From the NCBI GenBank assembly GCA_002413395.1, contig DHWX01000109.1, positions 16,795 to 54,838 on the forward strand: a stretch of DNA of 38,044 nucleotides, given 5' to 3'. The translations under genes and the position numbers were made by a program. Source of the stretch: Polaromonas sp. UBA5171 (GTDB taxonomy: Bacteria > Pseudomonadota > Gammaproteobacteria > Burkholderiales > Burkholderiaceae_C). Positions 15,769-24,163 of this stretch are shown here, one piece after another. The notes beneath the pieces are model-generated. The model saw only the letters and a program-made list of their open reading frames with translations, searched no databases and had not been told where the DNA came from. Within the stretch, counting starts at the first letter, position 1, and each line of letters starts with the position of its first letter.

Positions 15769-16728
15769 ATGAAATTCGGATTTTTTCGTGGATTGCTGGC
15801 GCTTGCCAGCGCAATCGTGATAACGGCATCACCCGCTCAAGCGCAGCAGCAGTACATCAACGTTCTGACCGGCGGCACCAGCGGGGTGTATTACCCGCTG
15901 GGGGTGGCATTGTCACAAATTTACGGCAAGGCGATTCCAGCCGCCAAGGCGACGGTGCAGGCGACCAAGGCTTCGGCTGAAAATCTGAACCTGTTGCAGG
16001 CGGGTCGCGGCGAAGTCGGTTTCACGCTGGGCGATGCCCTTTCCGACGCCTGGAAAGGCGACGAAGAAGCCGGCTTCAAGGTGCCGCTGAAAAAGTTGCG
16101 TGGCATTGCAGCCATCTACCCCAATTACATCCAGATCGTCGCCAGCGCCGATTCCGGCATCAAGACGATCGCCGACCTCAAGGGAAAGCGGCTGGCCGTG
16201 GGCGCACCGAAGTCCGGCACCGAAATCAATGCCCGTGCAGTACTGAAAGGCGCCGGGCTGAGCTACAAGGATCTGAGCAAGGTCGAATACCTGCCGTTCG
16301 GCGAATCGGTTGAATTGATGAAGAACCGTCAGCTTGATGCCACCCTGATTTCGGCTGGTCTGGGCGTCGCCGCCCTGCGCGATTTAGCTACTTCGGTAAA
16401 AATCATCGTGGTCCCCGTGGGACCGGACGTCATCGCCAAAATCGGCGACCCGGCCTACCAGGCTGGCATCATCCCGGCTGGAACCTATGAAGGACAGGAC
16501 AAGGATGTGCCGACGGTAGCGATCCAGAATTTCCTCGTCACACACGAAGGCTTGTCAACCGACACGGTCTACAAGCTGACCAAAAGCATGTGGGAAAACC
16601 TTGATCACCTGGCCGCTGCGCATGCCGCCGCCAAGGGCATGAAAAAGGAGAATGCATTAAAGGGCATGCCGATCCCGTTGCATCCTGGTGCGGAAAAATA
16701 CTACCGTGAAATCCATCTGATCAAATAG
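15769..16728 (+). CDS. TAXI-type TRAP transporter solute-binding protein
   Basis: This 319-residue periplasmic receptor of the TAXI group of TRAP transporters has a signal peptide up to about residue 25 (ITASPAQA, cleavage before QQQYI). The hallmark INVLTGGTSGVYYPLGVALS opens the mature protein. ATKASAENLNLLQAGRGEVGF and KGKRLAVGAPKSGTEINAR are further TAXI signatures. The ATG has a strong ribosome-binding site (CAGGAG). It is first in the operon with the fused permease and the DUF1850 protein. TAXI receptors bind acidic solutes such as glutamate or 2-oxoglutarate-like compounds; the specificity here is unknown. The enzymes encoded head-on downstream suggest an oxo- or hydroxy-acid. Confidence 0.93.
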   Translation: MKFGFFRGLLALASAIVITASPAQAQQQYINVLTGGTSGVYYPLGVALSQIYGKAIPAAKATVQATKASAENLNLLQAGRGEVGFTLGDALSDAWKGDEEAGFKVPLKKLRGIAAIYPNYIQIVASADSGIKTIADLKGKRLAVGAPKSGTEINARAVLKGAGLSYKDLSKVEYLPFGESVELMKNRQLDATLISAGLGVAALRDLATSVKIIVVPVGPDVIAKIGDPAYQAGIIPAGTYEGQDKDVPTVAIQNFLVTHEGLSTDTVYKLTKSMWENLDHLAAAHAAAKGMKKENALKGMPIPLHPGAEKYYREIHLIK

Positions 16729-16753
16729 CGCGTGCAATACCCAGGTGACCACC

Positions 16754-18832
16754 ATGACCGACCCTCTTCACCATACTCCCGGACAGCAACCGGCCGTCGA
16801 ATTCCAGGAACATGGCGTCCAGCGTCAGCTTGGTGGCAACGCGCTGAAGCTACTGATTGCCCTGGCACTGTGTTTCTCAACCTACCAGCTGATCGTAGCG
16901 GCCTTTTCCCCGCTTTCCAGCCTGGTGATGCGCTCGCTGCATGTCGGCTTTCTGCTGATGATTACCTTCCTGCTTTATCCGGCACACAAGCACGGCAAGC
17001 TCAGCAGCATCGCATGGTATGACTGGCTGCTGTCGTTCGGCGGCTTCGCGCTGGGAACCTATCAATGGATTTTCGAGGCGGACCTGATCCAGCGTGCGGG
17101 CGACCCCACCACGGCGGATCTGGTGGTCGGCACCTTGATCGTTGTGCTGGTATTTGAAGCGGCGCGCCGCATACTCGGTCTTGCGCTGCCGATCGTCTGC
17201 GGCACCTTTCTGCTGTACGGTTTTTTCGGACAGTATCTGCCCGATGCGATCGCGCACCGCGGATTCGGTTACGACCAGATCATCGGCCAGCTGTTCACTG
17301 GCACCGAAGGCATTTTCGGCATCCCGACCATGGTGTCAGCGACCTATATTTTCCTGTTCATTCTGTTCGGCGCCTTTCTCGAGCATGCCGGCATGATCAA
17401 TCTGTTCAACTCGCTGGCGCTTGGGCTCGTGGGCCACACCAAGGGAGGTCCGGCCAAAGTGGCGGTGATCTCATCGGGCTTCATGGGCACGATTTCGGGT
17501 TCGGGCGTGGCCAACGTCCTGACCGTCGGCCAGTTCACCATTCCGCTGATGAAGCGCTTCGGCTACAGCGCGGTGTTCGCCGGGGCGGTTGAAGCGACGG
17601 CCTCGATGGGCGGCCAGATCATGCCGCCGGTGATGGGCGCGGTTGCTTTCATCATGGCAGAGACACTCAACGTGCCTTATGTGGAAATCGTCAAGGCAGC
17701 GATCATTCCTGCCGTTCTCTACTACGTTACCGCATTCTGGATGGTGCACCTGGAAGCCGGACGCGCCGGACTGAAAGGATTGCCTAAGGAGGACTGCCCC
17801 AATCCGTGGAAAGCCCTCAAGGAAAGCTGGTACCTGGCGCTGCCGCTGGCGGCGCTGGTCGCCATGTTGTTTCATGGCTTTACGCCGATGTTCGCCGGTC
17901 TCACCGGCCTGGCGCTGACGACCATTCTGATTCTCGGTGCCGCGCTTGCCGCGCGCATGTCGAACCTCGCGTTCCGCTACGTGTTCTGGCTGGGGTTGGG
18001 ACTGGCCGCCGCAAGTTTTCTGACGTGGGGCATCTATCCGGTCATTGCCATCATCTTCGCGCTGAGCCTTGCCTGCCTGAAGGTTAAAGGCGGCAGGAAG
18101 ACGCTCCATACCATCCGATCGAGCCTGGTCGATGGCGCCAAACAGGCGTTGCCGGTGGGGATTGCCTGCGCCGTCGTCGGCGTCATCATCGGTGTGCTGA
18201 CCCTGACCGGCGCTGCCTCCAGCTTCGCCGGATACATTCTGGAGGTCGGCAAGACCAGCCTGTTCCTCTCGTTATTTCTGACGATGCTGGTCTGCCTGGT
18301 GCTGGGCATGGGCATCCCGACGATTCCGAACTACATCATCACCAGTTCGATCGCCGCGCCCGCCTTGCTCAAGCTCGGCGTGCCGCTGATCGTGAGTCAC
18401 ATGTTCGTGTTCTACTTCGGCATCATGGCCGACCTGACGCCGCCAGTGGCGCTAGCGGCGTTTGCCGCGGCGTCGATCGCCAAGGCGTCGCCGATGCGCA
18501 TCGGCTGGAAAGCCACCCATATCGCCATCGCGGGATTCGTCATTCCCTACATGGCCGTCTATGCACCCGAGCTGATGTTGCAGGGCAACTGGACCGTGTT
18601 CTCAAGTTCGTACATCGTCTGCAAGGCAGTGCTTGCCATTGTGCTGTGGGGCGGGGCCGCAGTCGGCTATATGTGGACGCCACTCAAGCTGATCGAGCGC
18701 GTATTCATCACCATAGCCGCGCTGATGCTGGTGGTTGCCTTGCCAGTTACCGATGAAATCGGATTTGCAATGGCGGTCTTGTTTTTCGTCTGGCACGCGC
18801 GGCAAAATCGCAGAGCGCTGTTGACCGCATGA
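16754..18832 (+). CDS. TRAP transporter permease, fused small and large subunits (4TM/12TM)
   Basis: This inner-membrane protein of about 692 residues has roughly 16 helices. The DctQ-like part is the first 170 residues or so (LLIALALCFSTYQLIVAAF to FLLYGFFGQYLPDAI). The DctM-like part follows, with GGPAKVAVISSGFMGTISGS and VEATASMGGQIMPPVMGAVA, then LGMGIPTIPNYIITSSIAAP and FYFGIMADLTPPVALAAFAA. Fused permeases are the rule in TAXI systems. The frame opens at a GTG at 16745, but the ATG at 16754 has AGGTG at good spacing and is preferred. Its stop overlaps the next start (18829-18832). Confidence 0.93.
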   Translation: MTDPLHHTPGQQPAVEFQEHGVQRQLGGNALKLLIALALCFSTYQLIVAAFSPLSSLVMRSLHVGFLLMITFLLYPAHKHGKLSSIAWYDWLLSFGGFALGTYQWIFEADLIQRAGDPTTADLVVGTLIVVLVFEAARRILGLALPIVCGTFLLYGFFGQYLPDAIAHRGFGYDQIIGQLFTGTEGIFGIPTMVSATYIFLFILFGAFLEHAGMINLFNSLALGLVGHTKGGPAKVAVISSGFMGTISGSGVANVLTVGQFTIPLMKRFGYSAVFAGAVEATASMGGQIMPPVMGAVAFIMAETLNVPYVEIVKAAIIPAVLYYVTAFWMVHLEAGRAGLKGLPKEDCPNPWKALKESWYLALPLAALVAMLFHGFTPMFAGLTGLALTTILILGAALAARMSNLAFRYVFWLGLGLAAASFLTWGIYPVIAIIFALSLACLKVKGGRKTLHTIRSSLVDGAKQALPVGIACAVVGVIIGVLTLTGAASSFAGYILEVGKTSLFLSLFLTMLVCLVLGMGIPTIPNYIITSSIAAPALLKLGVPLIVSHMFVFYFGIMADLTPPVALAAFAAASIAKASPMRIGWKATHIAIAGFVIPYMAVYAPELMLQGNWTVFSSSYIVCKAVLAIVLWGGAAVGYMWTPLKLIERVFITIAALMLVVALPVTDEIGFAMAVLFFVWHARQNRRALLTA

Positions 18833-19209
18833 CGGGACTGTGCCTGGCCGCGGCGGGATTGGCAGTCACCCTGCCGCTGCAGGCATTCACCCTGGGCTGG
18901 ACTCACTCGATCGAGAAAATCCGATGGGAAGAGGATTACCGTATTGTCGACCTGCGCCTGCAACTTGTCGAGGCGCGTATCCGCGGCACCGGCGCCGGGA
19001 TGGAAGCCCCTGCCGGCGCAATATTGAAGGACGGCGTCTGGCATTACAGGCCTGCGCTGCCGCCCCTGAAGCGCCTGCACCTGGCGCGTTCAGGCTATGT
19101 CGCCGATTACGAGATGTGCTGGGATGGCGTCTGCCACCCGATGGCAGAGATCGCCGGGCCGGTTGGCGCCGGTTCCGTACTGGACATTTTCCCCTGTCAC
19201 GTCCGATGA
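18829..19209 (+). CDS. DUF1850 protein of the TAXI-TRAP operon
   Basis: This small protein of 126 residues has a hydrophobic leader (LCLAAAGLAVTLPLQAF), then FTLGWTHSIEKIRWEEDYRI and LARSGYVADYEMCWDGVCHP, which match the DUF1850 family found almost only with TAXI permeases. It overlaps the permease stop by ATGA, so it is translationally coupled. Its role is not established; an accessory or assembly function for the transporter is the usual guess. Confidence 0.85.
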   Translation: MTGLCLAAAGLAVTLPLQAFTLGWTHSIEKIRWEEDYRIVDLRLQLVEARIRGTGAGMEAPAGAILKDGVWHYRPALPPLKRLHLARSGYVADYEMCWDGVCHPMAEIAGPVGAGSVLDIFPCHVR

Positions 19210-19255
19210 AATTGCACTGGCAACACCGGTGCGGATCTGGGTTGCGCAAGAACCA

Positions 19256-19280
19256 AGACAACAATGCCTGATTGTTGTCT
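19256..19280. terminator. Strong stem-loop between convergent transporter and lyase operons
   Basis: A perfect 10-base inverted repeat (AGACAACAAT / ATTGTTGTCT) with a 5-base loop sits between the DUF1850 stop (19209) and the lyase stop (19293). The position and symmetry fit a bidirectional terminator, although the flanking U-tracts are short. Confidence 0.75.
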
Positions 19281-19292
19281 GTTCTGGCTGGA

Positions 19293-20228
19293 TTATTGAA
19301 TTTCCTGCAAACGCTGCGTCTGTCGCTTCGTCAAATGTTTTATATCAGCAATATCAGCAGCCGATAATTTCGGCCCGGGCTTTCGGAGCACGGCAGAGGC
19401 AATCACGCCACGTTCGACCATGATGTACTTCCTGGCCGCCAATCCAATCCCTGCCTGCTGTTCATATCGTGCAAGAGGCAGGTAAGCATCGAAGATATCA
19501 TGGGCTCTCTCGATATCCCCTTTTGCGTGCGCCTTGCAGACATCCACCATCATTTCGGGGTAGGCAAATCCGGTCATTGCGCCATCCGCGCCGCGCGTGA
19601 GTTCCTCCGGCAAAAAGAGGCCACCGCCATTGCCAGTGAGAATAGACACCCGCCCGACTTCGCTGCGTTCGCTCGCCGCGCGTATCGCCGATAACTTGGC
19701 GAGCCCGGGGGAATCCTCGTGCTTGAGCATCACGCAATTGGGCGAGTTTTTTAAAATGCGCAAAACGACGGAAGTTGACATCTGCACGCCGGTCGACAGC
19801 GGATGGTCCTGCAAGACCCAGGGCACCCTGGCGCCCAGCGTTTCATTGACCATATCGAAATAGGCAATGATCTGGTCATCGGTTCGAACGGTAGGGGCAG
19901 GTGCGATCATGACTCCGGACGCGCCCATATCCATGACGCTTTCAGTCAGTTCCCGCATCGGCGCAAAGCCTGGCGATGAGGCGCCGACGACGACTGGAAC
20001 CCGGCCATCGACTCGCGCCAAAACCCTTTTGACGAACAGCCGCGATTCTTCCGCGGTCAGTTTGGTCGCCTCTCCCAGGATGCCGAGTATGGTCAGACCC
20101 GTCGCGCCACGGTCCAGGTAAAAATCAACCATGCGATCTGTACTGGCCAGATCGAGTGCGCCATTTTCAGTAAAGGGGGTCACTGCGATCAGATAAACGC
20201 CTTTGGCCGTAGCATCTAATTTATTCAC
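19293..20228 (-). CDS. DapA-family (dihydrodipicolinate synthase-like) lyase or dehydratase
   Basis: This 311-residue class I Schiff-base enzyme has a TIM-barrel fold. It keeps the GxxGE-type motif (GILGEATKLTAEE, about 49-61) and the Schiff-base lysine K169 in CVMLKHEDSPG. The segment that holds the proton-relay Tyr in true DapA (YNxPxRTG) is LQDHPLSTG here, so lysine biosynthesis is unlikely. A catabolic oxo-acid or sugar-acid lyase/dehydratase is more plausible. The GTG at 20228 is preferred because CCAGGAG lies 5-6 bases upstream; the frame is open to 20285. It lies downstream of the RraA-like gene on the same strand and faces the TAXI transporter operon. Confidence 0.85.
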   Translation of the reverse strand: MNKLDATAKGVYLIAVTPFTENGALDLASTDRMVDFYLDRGATGLTILGILGEATKLTAEESRLFVKRVLARVDGRVPVVVGASSPGFAPMRELTESVMDMGASGVMIAPAPTVRTDDQIIAYFDMVNETLGARVPWVLQDHPLSTGVQMSTSVVLRILKNSPNCVMLKHEDSPGLAKLSAIRAASERSEVGRVSILTGNGGGLFLPEELTRGADGAMTGFAYPEMMVDVCKAHAKGDIERAHDIFDAYLPLARYEQQAGIGLAARKYIMVERGVIASAVLRKPGPKLSAADIADIKHLTKRQTQRLQEIQ

Positions 20229-20336
20229 GTAAAACTCCTGGTGTGATTGAATGACGAAACGGCTTGCACAACCCGATGGCCGCAAGGAGCGGACATTCCT
20301 TCGAGGTGTGGGAGACGTGTCCCGTGTAGCCCTGCA

Positions 20337-21060
20337 TCAGCGTACGGTGCACGCCCATGCTTCGTAGCGAGCCCTGGTCTCTTCGTTCGGCGGGTACAGA
20401 CCGGGTAACGGCGTGCCGGCGTCGACCTGAGACATGATCCAGCCCTCCAGCCTTTCCTGCTCGACTGCCGCGGCAACCACCTCGTCCAGCAAGGCGGCCG
20501 GAATCAACACTGCGCCGTCGGAATCGACGCACCACGACATCGTTGGGGAACACCGCCACGCCACCGCAGCCGATCGGCTCCTGCCAGGAGACGAAGGTAA
20601 GTCCCGCCACCGAGGCCGGCGCGGCGGTACCTTGGCACCACACGGGCAGTTGTGTAGCCAGCACACCCGCCAGGTCACGGATCACGCCGTCAGTAACCAG
20701 TCCGGCCACACCGCGCTTTTTCATGCGGGTACACAGGATATCGCCAAAAATACCGGCATCCATCACACCCATTGCATCGACCACTGCAATACAGCCGGCA
20801 GGCATGGCCTCAATCGCGGCACGCGTGGAAATCGGCGCGCCCCAGGACGCGGGCGTTGCCAGATCCTCTCGCGCCGGTACAAAGCGCAGCGTAAAGGCAC
20901 GCCCGACCACGCGCGGCTGTCCGGGCAGCAGCGGCTTGGTGCCACGCATCCAGACATTGCGCAGCCCTTTCTTCAGCAAAACGGTAGTCAGCGTCGCGGT
21001 TGTGATGCCAGACAGTACACGGACCAGGTCCGGGTCCAGCGGAAGAGGATCAGCACCCAT
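20337..21060 (-). pseudogene. RraA-like / HMG-aldolase-type protein, frame broken by one extra base
   Basis: This belongs to the RraA-like family, which includes 4-hydroxy-4-methyl-2-oxoglutarate and 4-carboxy-4-hydroxy-2-oxoadipate aldolases. The conserved catalytic site is present: LVTDGVIRDLAGV with R128 and D129. The ATG at 21060 has GGAGG at 7-8 bases. At codon 178 (base 20529 or its neighbours) one extra C shifts the frame. Up to it the protein reads GGVAVFPNDVVV; the neighbouring frame then continues as VDSDGAVLIPAALLDEVV to the stop at 20337. As sequenced, the frame runs on with unrelated Arg-rich sequence into the next gene (to 20221). Corrected length is about 240 residues, usual for the family. 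The lesion may be real or a sequence error. Confidence 0.82.
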
Positions 21061-21181
21061 TGAAAAACCTCCAGGAATTGAATTGCGTTAAAAAAAGGAG
21101 ACCAGTGTGGAAGCACAGACTCGAATGCTTGCGATCAGCCCGACAAGATGCTACTGATGACGTGGCCCAATCAGCATTAAA

Positions 21182-22279
21182 TCACTTCGAGTCTATCCGC
21201 TGAGCCAGTGCCCACAAAACATGCTCCCTGACCACCTCGCTCGGGTGTTCGACGCGGGCTTGCAAGCTTGCCTGTATCTCTGCGCCACCGGCAGCGCCCG
21301 CACGCAGGGCATTTCCCATCGCCACCGCAATGTTGCGCAACCAGCGCTCATGCCCGATGCGGCGAATGGCGCTGCCTTCGGTAAAGCGCAAAAATTCTTC
21401 TTCAGTCCAGCAGAACAAGGTCACCAGTTGCTGCCCGGTGAGGCCCTGGCGTTCATCAAAGTCAGGCAGGGTGCTGCGCTGCGCAAACTTGTTCCATGGG
21501 CAGACCAATTGGCAATCATCGCAGCCGTAAATGCGGTTGCCCATCAAGGGGCGAAGCGCCAACGGAATGGGTCCGGCATGTTCAATCGTCAGGTAAGAGA
21601 TGCAACGCCGTGCATCAAGCCTGTAGGGTGCGATGATGGCCTGCGTCGGGCACACCTCCATGCAGGCGCTGCAGGTGCCGCAGTGAGGCGCCACTGGCGC
21701 ACTGGATGGCAAGGCCACATCGACGTAAATTTCGCCAAGAAAAAACATCGACCCCGCCTCGCGGTTGAGCAGCAGCGTGTGCTTGCCGCGCCAGCCCTGC
21801 CCGCTGCGGGCGGCCAGTTCGGCTTCAAGCACTGGGGCGGAATCGGTGAAGACGCGGTACCCACATTGCTCCATATGCCCGGCAATTTTTTCGCTGAGTT
21901 TTTGCAGGCGGGCGCGCATCAGCTTGTGATAGTCCCGGCCGCGGGCATAGACCGAGACAATACCTTCGGCGGGTCGCTCAAGGCGGCTCAGCTCGATGGC
22001 TTGCCATTCACCGGGGTTGACAAATGTGGCTGCAGGCAAATAATCCATGCGTGCCGTGATGACGCTCACGGTGCCCGGAATCAGCTCGGCAGGCCGTGCC
22101 CGTTTGAGCCCGTGCGCCGCCATGTAATGCATGTTGCCATGGAAACCCGCCGCCAGCCAGGCCGACAATCCCGGTTCAGCTGACGATAAATCAACGCCAG
22201 CAACGCCAATTTGCGAAAATCCAAGCTCGCGCGCCCACGTTTGAATTTGAGAAACGAATTGATGACTGCCCAGGACCAT
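21182..22279 (-). CDS. queG: Epoxyqueuosine reductase QueG
   Basis: QueG performs the last step of queuosine synthesis in tRNA, reducing epoxyqueuosine with a cobalamin cofactor and two 4Fe-4S clusters. In the 365-residue protein the cluster motifs are HCGTCSACMEVCPTQA and GCDDCQLVCPWNKFAQ. The DUF1730 region (GLKRARPAELIPGTVSVITA, YARGRDYHKLMRARL) and C-terminal HEAT-like helices (EHPSEVVREHVLWAL) are present. The frame stays open to 22525, antisense to tsaE; the ATG at 22279 gives the family length. Its 5' end overlaps the divergent tsaE start by 18 bases. Confidence 0.93.
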   Translation of the reverse strand: MVLGSHQFVSQIQTWARELGFSQIGVAGVDLSSAEPGLSAWLAAGFHGNMHYMAAHGLKRARPAELIPGTVSVITARMDYLPAATFVNPGEWQAIELSRLERPAEGIVSVYARGRDYHKLMRARLQKLSEKIAGHMEQCGYRVFTDSAPVLEAELAARSGQGWRGKHTLLLNREAGSMFFLGEIYVDVALPSSAPVAPHCGTCSACMEVCPTQAIIAPYRLDARRCISYLTIEHAGPIPLALRPLMGNRIYGCDDCQLVCPWNKFAQRSTLPDFDERQGLTGQQLVTLFCWTEEEFLRFTEGSAIRRIGHERWLRNIAVAMGNALRAGAAGGAEIQASLQARVEHPSEVVREHVLWALAQRIDSK

Positions 22280-22744
22280 CCGCTGATTGTAAAAACCATT
22301 GCCTGGCACGACGAAGCTGCCACCGAAGCCTTTGCCCAGACGCTGGCGCGCAAGCCAGCGATTGGCCGCGCCCTGATTGAGCTGCAGGGCGACCTGGGCA
22401 CAGGGAAAACCACGTTCGCGCGGCACCTGCTCCGGGCGCTCGGTGTGGCGGGCCGCATCAAAAGTCCCACTTATGCCGTGGTCGAAGCGTACACGCTGAC
22501 CGAGTCGACTCTGAACATCTGGCATTTTGATTTTTACCGTTTCAATGATCCGCGCGAGTGGGAAGAGGCCGGGTTTCGTGATGTTTTTGCCAGCCCCGGG
22601 CTCAAGCTGGTGGAATGGCCCGAGAAGGCGGCCAGCTATTTACCGCAAGCTGATCTCTCGATCCATCTTGAGATGCTGCCCGACGAATCCCGCGCCATCA
22701 CCCTCACAGCGCACAGTGCCGCGGGTGCGGAGTTGCTGGCATGA
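22262..22744 (+). CDS. tsaE: tRNA threonylcarbamoyladenosine synthesis ATPase TsaE
   Basis: This 160-residue P-loop protein is required for t6A37 modification of ANN-reading tRNAs, working with TsaB and TsaD. Walker A is GDLGTGKTTFARHLLRALG, followed by the family motif KSPTYAVVE, then WHFDFYRFNDPREWEEAGF and LKLVEWPEKA. The start is the ATG at 22262 (MTAQDHPL). It overlaps amiC by ATGA (22741-22744), an arrangement that links it to cell-wall amidase genes in many proteobacteria, and it overlaps the divergent queG start. Confidence 0.93.
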   Translation: MTAQDHPLIVKTIAWHDEAATEAFAQTLARKPAIGRALIELQGDLGTGKTTFARHLLRALGVAGRIKSPTYAVVEAYTLTESTLNIWHFDFYRFNDPREWEEAGFRDVFASPGLKLVEWPEKAASYLPQADLSIHLEMLPDESRAITLTAHSAAGAELLA

Positions 22745-24105
22745 AAGAATTCATTCCGGTCCTGAGCCGACGCGGCGCCTTGCAACTGGGAAGTGTGGTG
22801 CTGCTGCTCGGGGTGCAGCACATCGCGCGCGGCACCACGATTATGGCGGTGCGCGTCTGGCCCTCCAGGGACTACACACGGCTGACCATCGAATCGGATG
22901 GCGAACTCAAGGCTCGGCAGTTTTTTGTGGCTGATCCACCGCGCCTGGCGGTTGATATTGAAGGCATCGACCTGATACCAGCCCTGCGCGAACTGGTGGC
23001 CAAGGTGAAATCGGATGACCCGAATATTTCGCGCATTCGGGTCGGGCAACATGCACCGGGAGTGGTGCGGCTGGTGATGGACCTCAAGCAACCCATGCTG
23101 CCGCAGGTGTTCACGCTCAAGCCCGTGGCGGCTTACCAATACCGGCTGGTGTTTGACCTTTATCCGGCACAGGCTCCCGACCCACTGGAGGCCCTGATTG
23201 CCGAACGGCTCGCTGGCAGGCAACCGGAGGCGAGCCCGCCACAGAGCGCTGCCACTGACCCGCTCGGCGACCTGATGGTCCAGCAATCAGGCAAGGCACC
23301 CAACAACGCTGCCTCCAGTTCCGGCAGACCGGCGAATAGCAAGCCCGCGCTGGAAACGGCCACCATGGCCAAAGGGGAAGCACAGGTCAAGACAGACCGC
23401 CTTGTGATCGTGGCGCTCGACCCGGGCCACGGCGGCGAAGACTCGGGTGCCATTGGCCCCGGCGGAACGCGCGAGAAGGACGTGGTGCTGCAAATTGCAC
23501 ACCGTCTGCGTGACCGCATCAACCAGCAGCCCAACATGCGCGCCTACCTCACCCGCGACACCGATTTTTTTGTGCCGCTGAACGTTCGCGTGCAAAAGGC
23601 GCGCCGCGTGCAGGCCGACCTTTTTATCAGCCTGCATGCCGACGCGTTCTTCACCGACCGGCCGCAAGGCGCCAGTGTTTTTGCCCTGAGCGAAAAAGGC
23701 GCTTCCAGCAGCGCGGCGCGCTGGATCGCCAACAAGGAAAACTCGGCTGATCTGGTGGGCGGCGTCAATGTGAAAGCCAGGGATGAAGTGGTTCAGAAAG
23801 CCCTGCTCGACATGAGCACCACCGCGCAAATCAAGGACAGCCTGAAACTCGGCAGCGCCATGCTGGGCGAGATTAGCCATGTCGGCAGGCTGCACAAGGG
23901 CCGGGTTGAGCAGGCCAGCTTTGCCGTTCTGAAAGCCCCCGACATTCCCAGCGTGCTGGTGGAAACGGCCTTCATCAGCAACCCCGATGAAGAAGCCAGG
24001 CTGCGCAGCGAGGACTACCAGGTGCAGCTCGCCGATGCGCTGATGCGCGGCATCATGCGCTATTTCGCCAGAAATCCCCCGCTGGCGCGCAGCCGCGCCT
24101 TGTAG
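22741..24105 (+). CDS. amiC: N-acetylmuramoyl-L-alanine amidase AmiC
   Basis: This 454-residue periplasmic zinc amidase splits septal peptidoglycan during cell separation. A twin-arginine-type leader (LSRRGALQLGSVVLLLG) suggests Tat export, as for E. coli AmiC. An AMIN domain (about 38-145) targets the septum. A low-complexity linker (about 160-215) leads to the Amidase_3 domain. Zinc and catalytic residues are visible: His in LDPGHGGEDSGA, Glu in TREKDVVLQIA, His in SLHADAF and Glu in VETAFISNPDEE. It is translationally coupled to tsaE. Confidence 0.93.
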   Translation: MKEFIPVLSRRGALQLGSVVLLLGVQHIARGTTIMAVRVWPSRDYTRLTIESDGELKARQFFVADPPRLAVDIEGIDLIPALRELVAKVKSDDPNISRIRVGQHAPGVVRLVMDLKQPMLPQVFTLKPVAAYQYRLVFDLYPAQAPDPLEALIAERLAGRQPEASPPQSAATDPLGDLMVQQSGKAPNNAASSSGRPANSKPALETATMAKGEAQVKTDRLVIVALDPGHGGEDSGAIGPGGTREKDVVLQIAHRLRDRINQQPNMRAYLTRDTDFFVPLNVRVQKARRVQADLFISLHADAFFTDRPQGASVFALSEKGASSSAARWIANKENSADLVGGVNVKARDEVVQKALLDMSTTAQIKDSLKLGSAMLGEISHVGRLHKGRVEQASFAVLKAPDIPSVLVETAFISNPDEEARLRSEDYQVQLADALMRGIMRYFARNPPLARSRAL

Positions 24106-24163
24106 GCGCTGCGTGTCATTGCAGGCCGCGCACGACCACAGCGAATGCTGGGCACTGTGCAAA

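Noticed and set aside
15582..15980. Frame opening with VIEDDPDL, like a response-regulator receiver domain
   Set aside because: Only the first few residues fit; the rest is unrelated and runs into the TAXI gene in another frame.
20221..20526. Arg-rich C-terminus of the RraA-like frame as a novel domain
   Set aside because: It is the wrong frame after the extra base; the conserved end lies in the adjacent frame to 20337.
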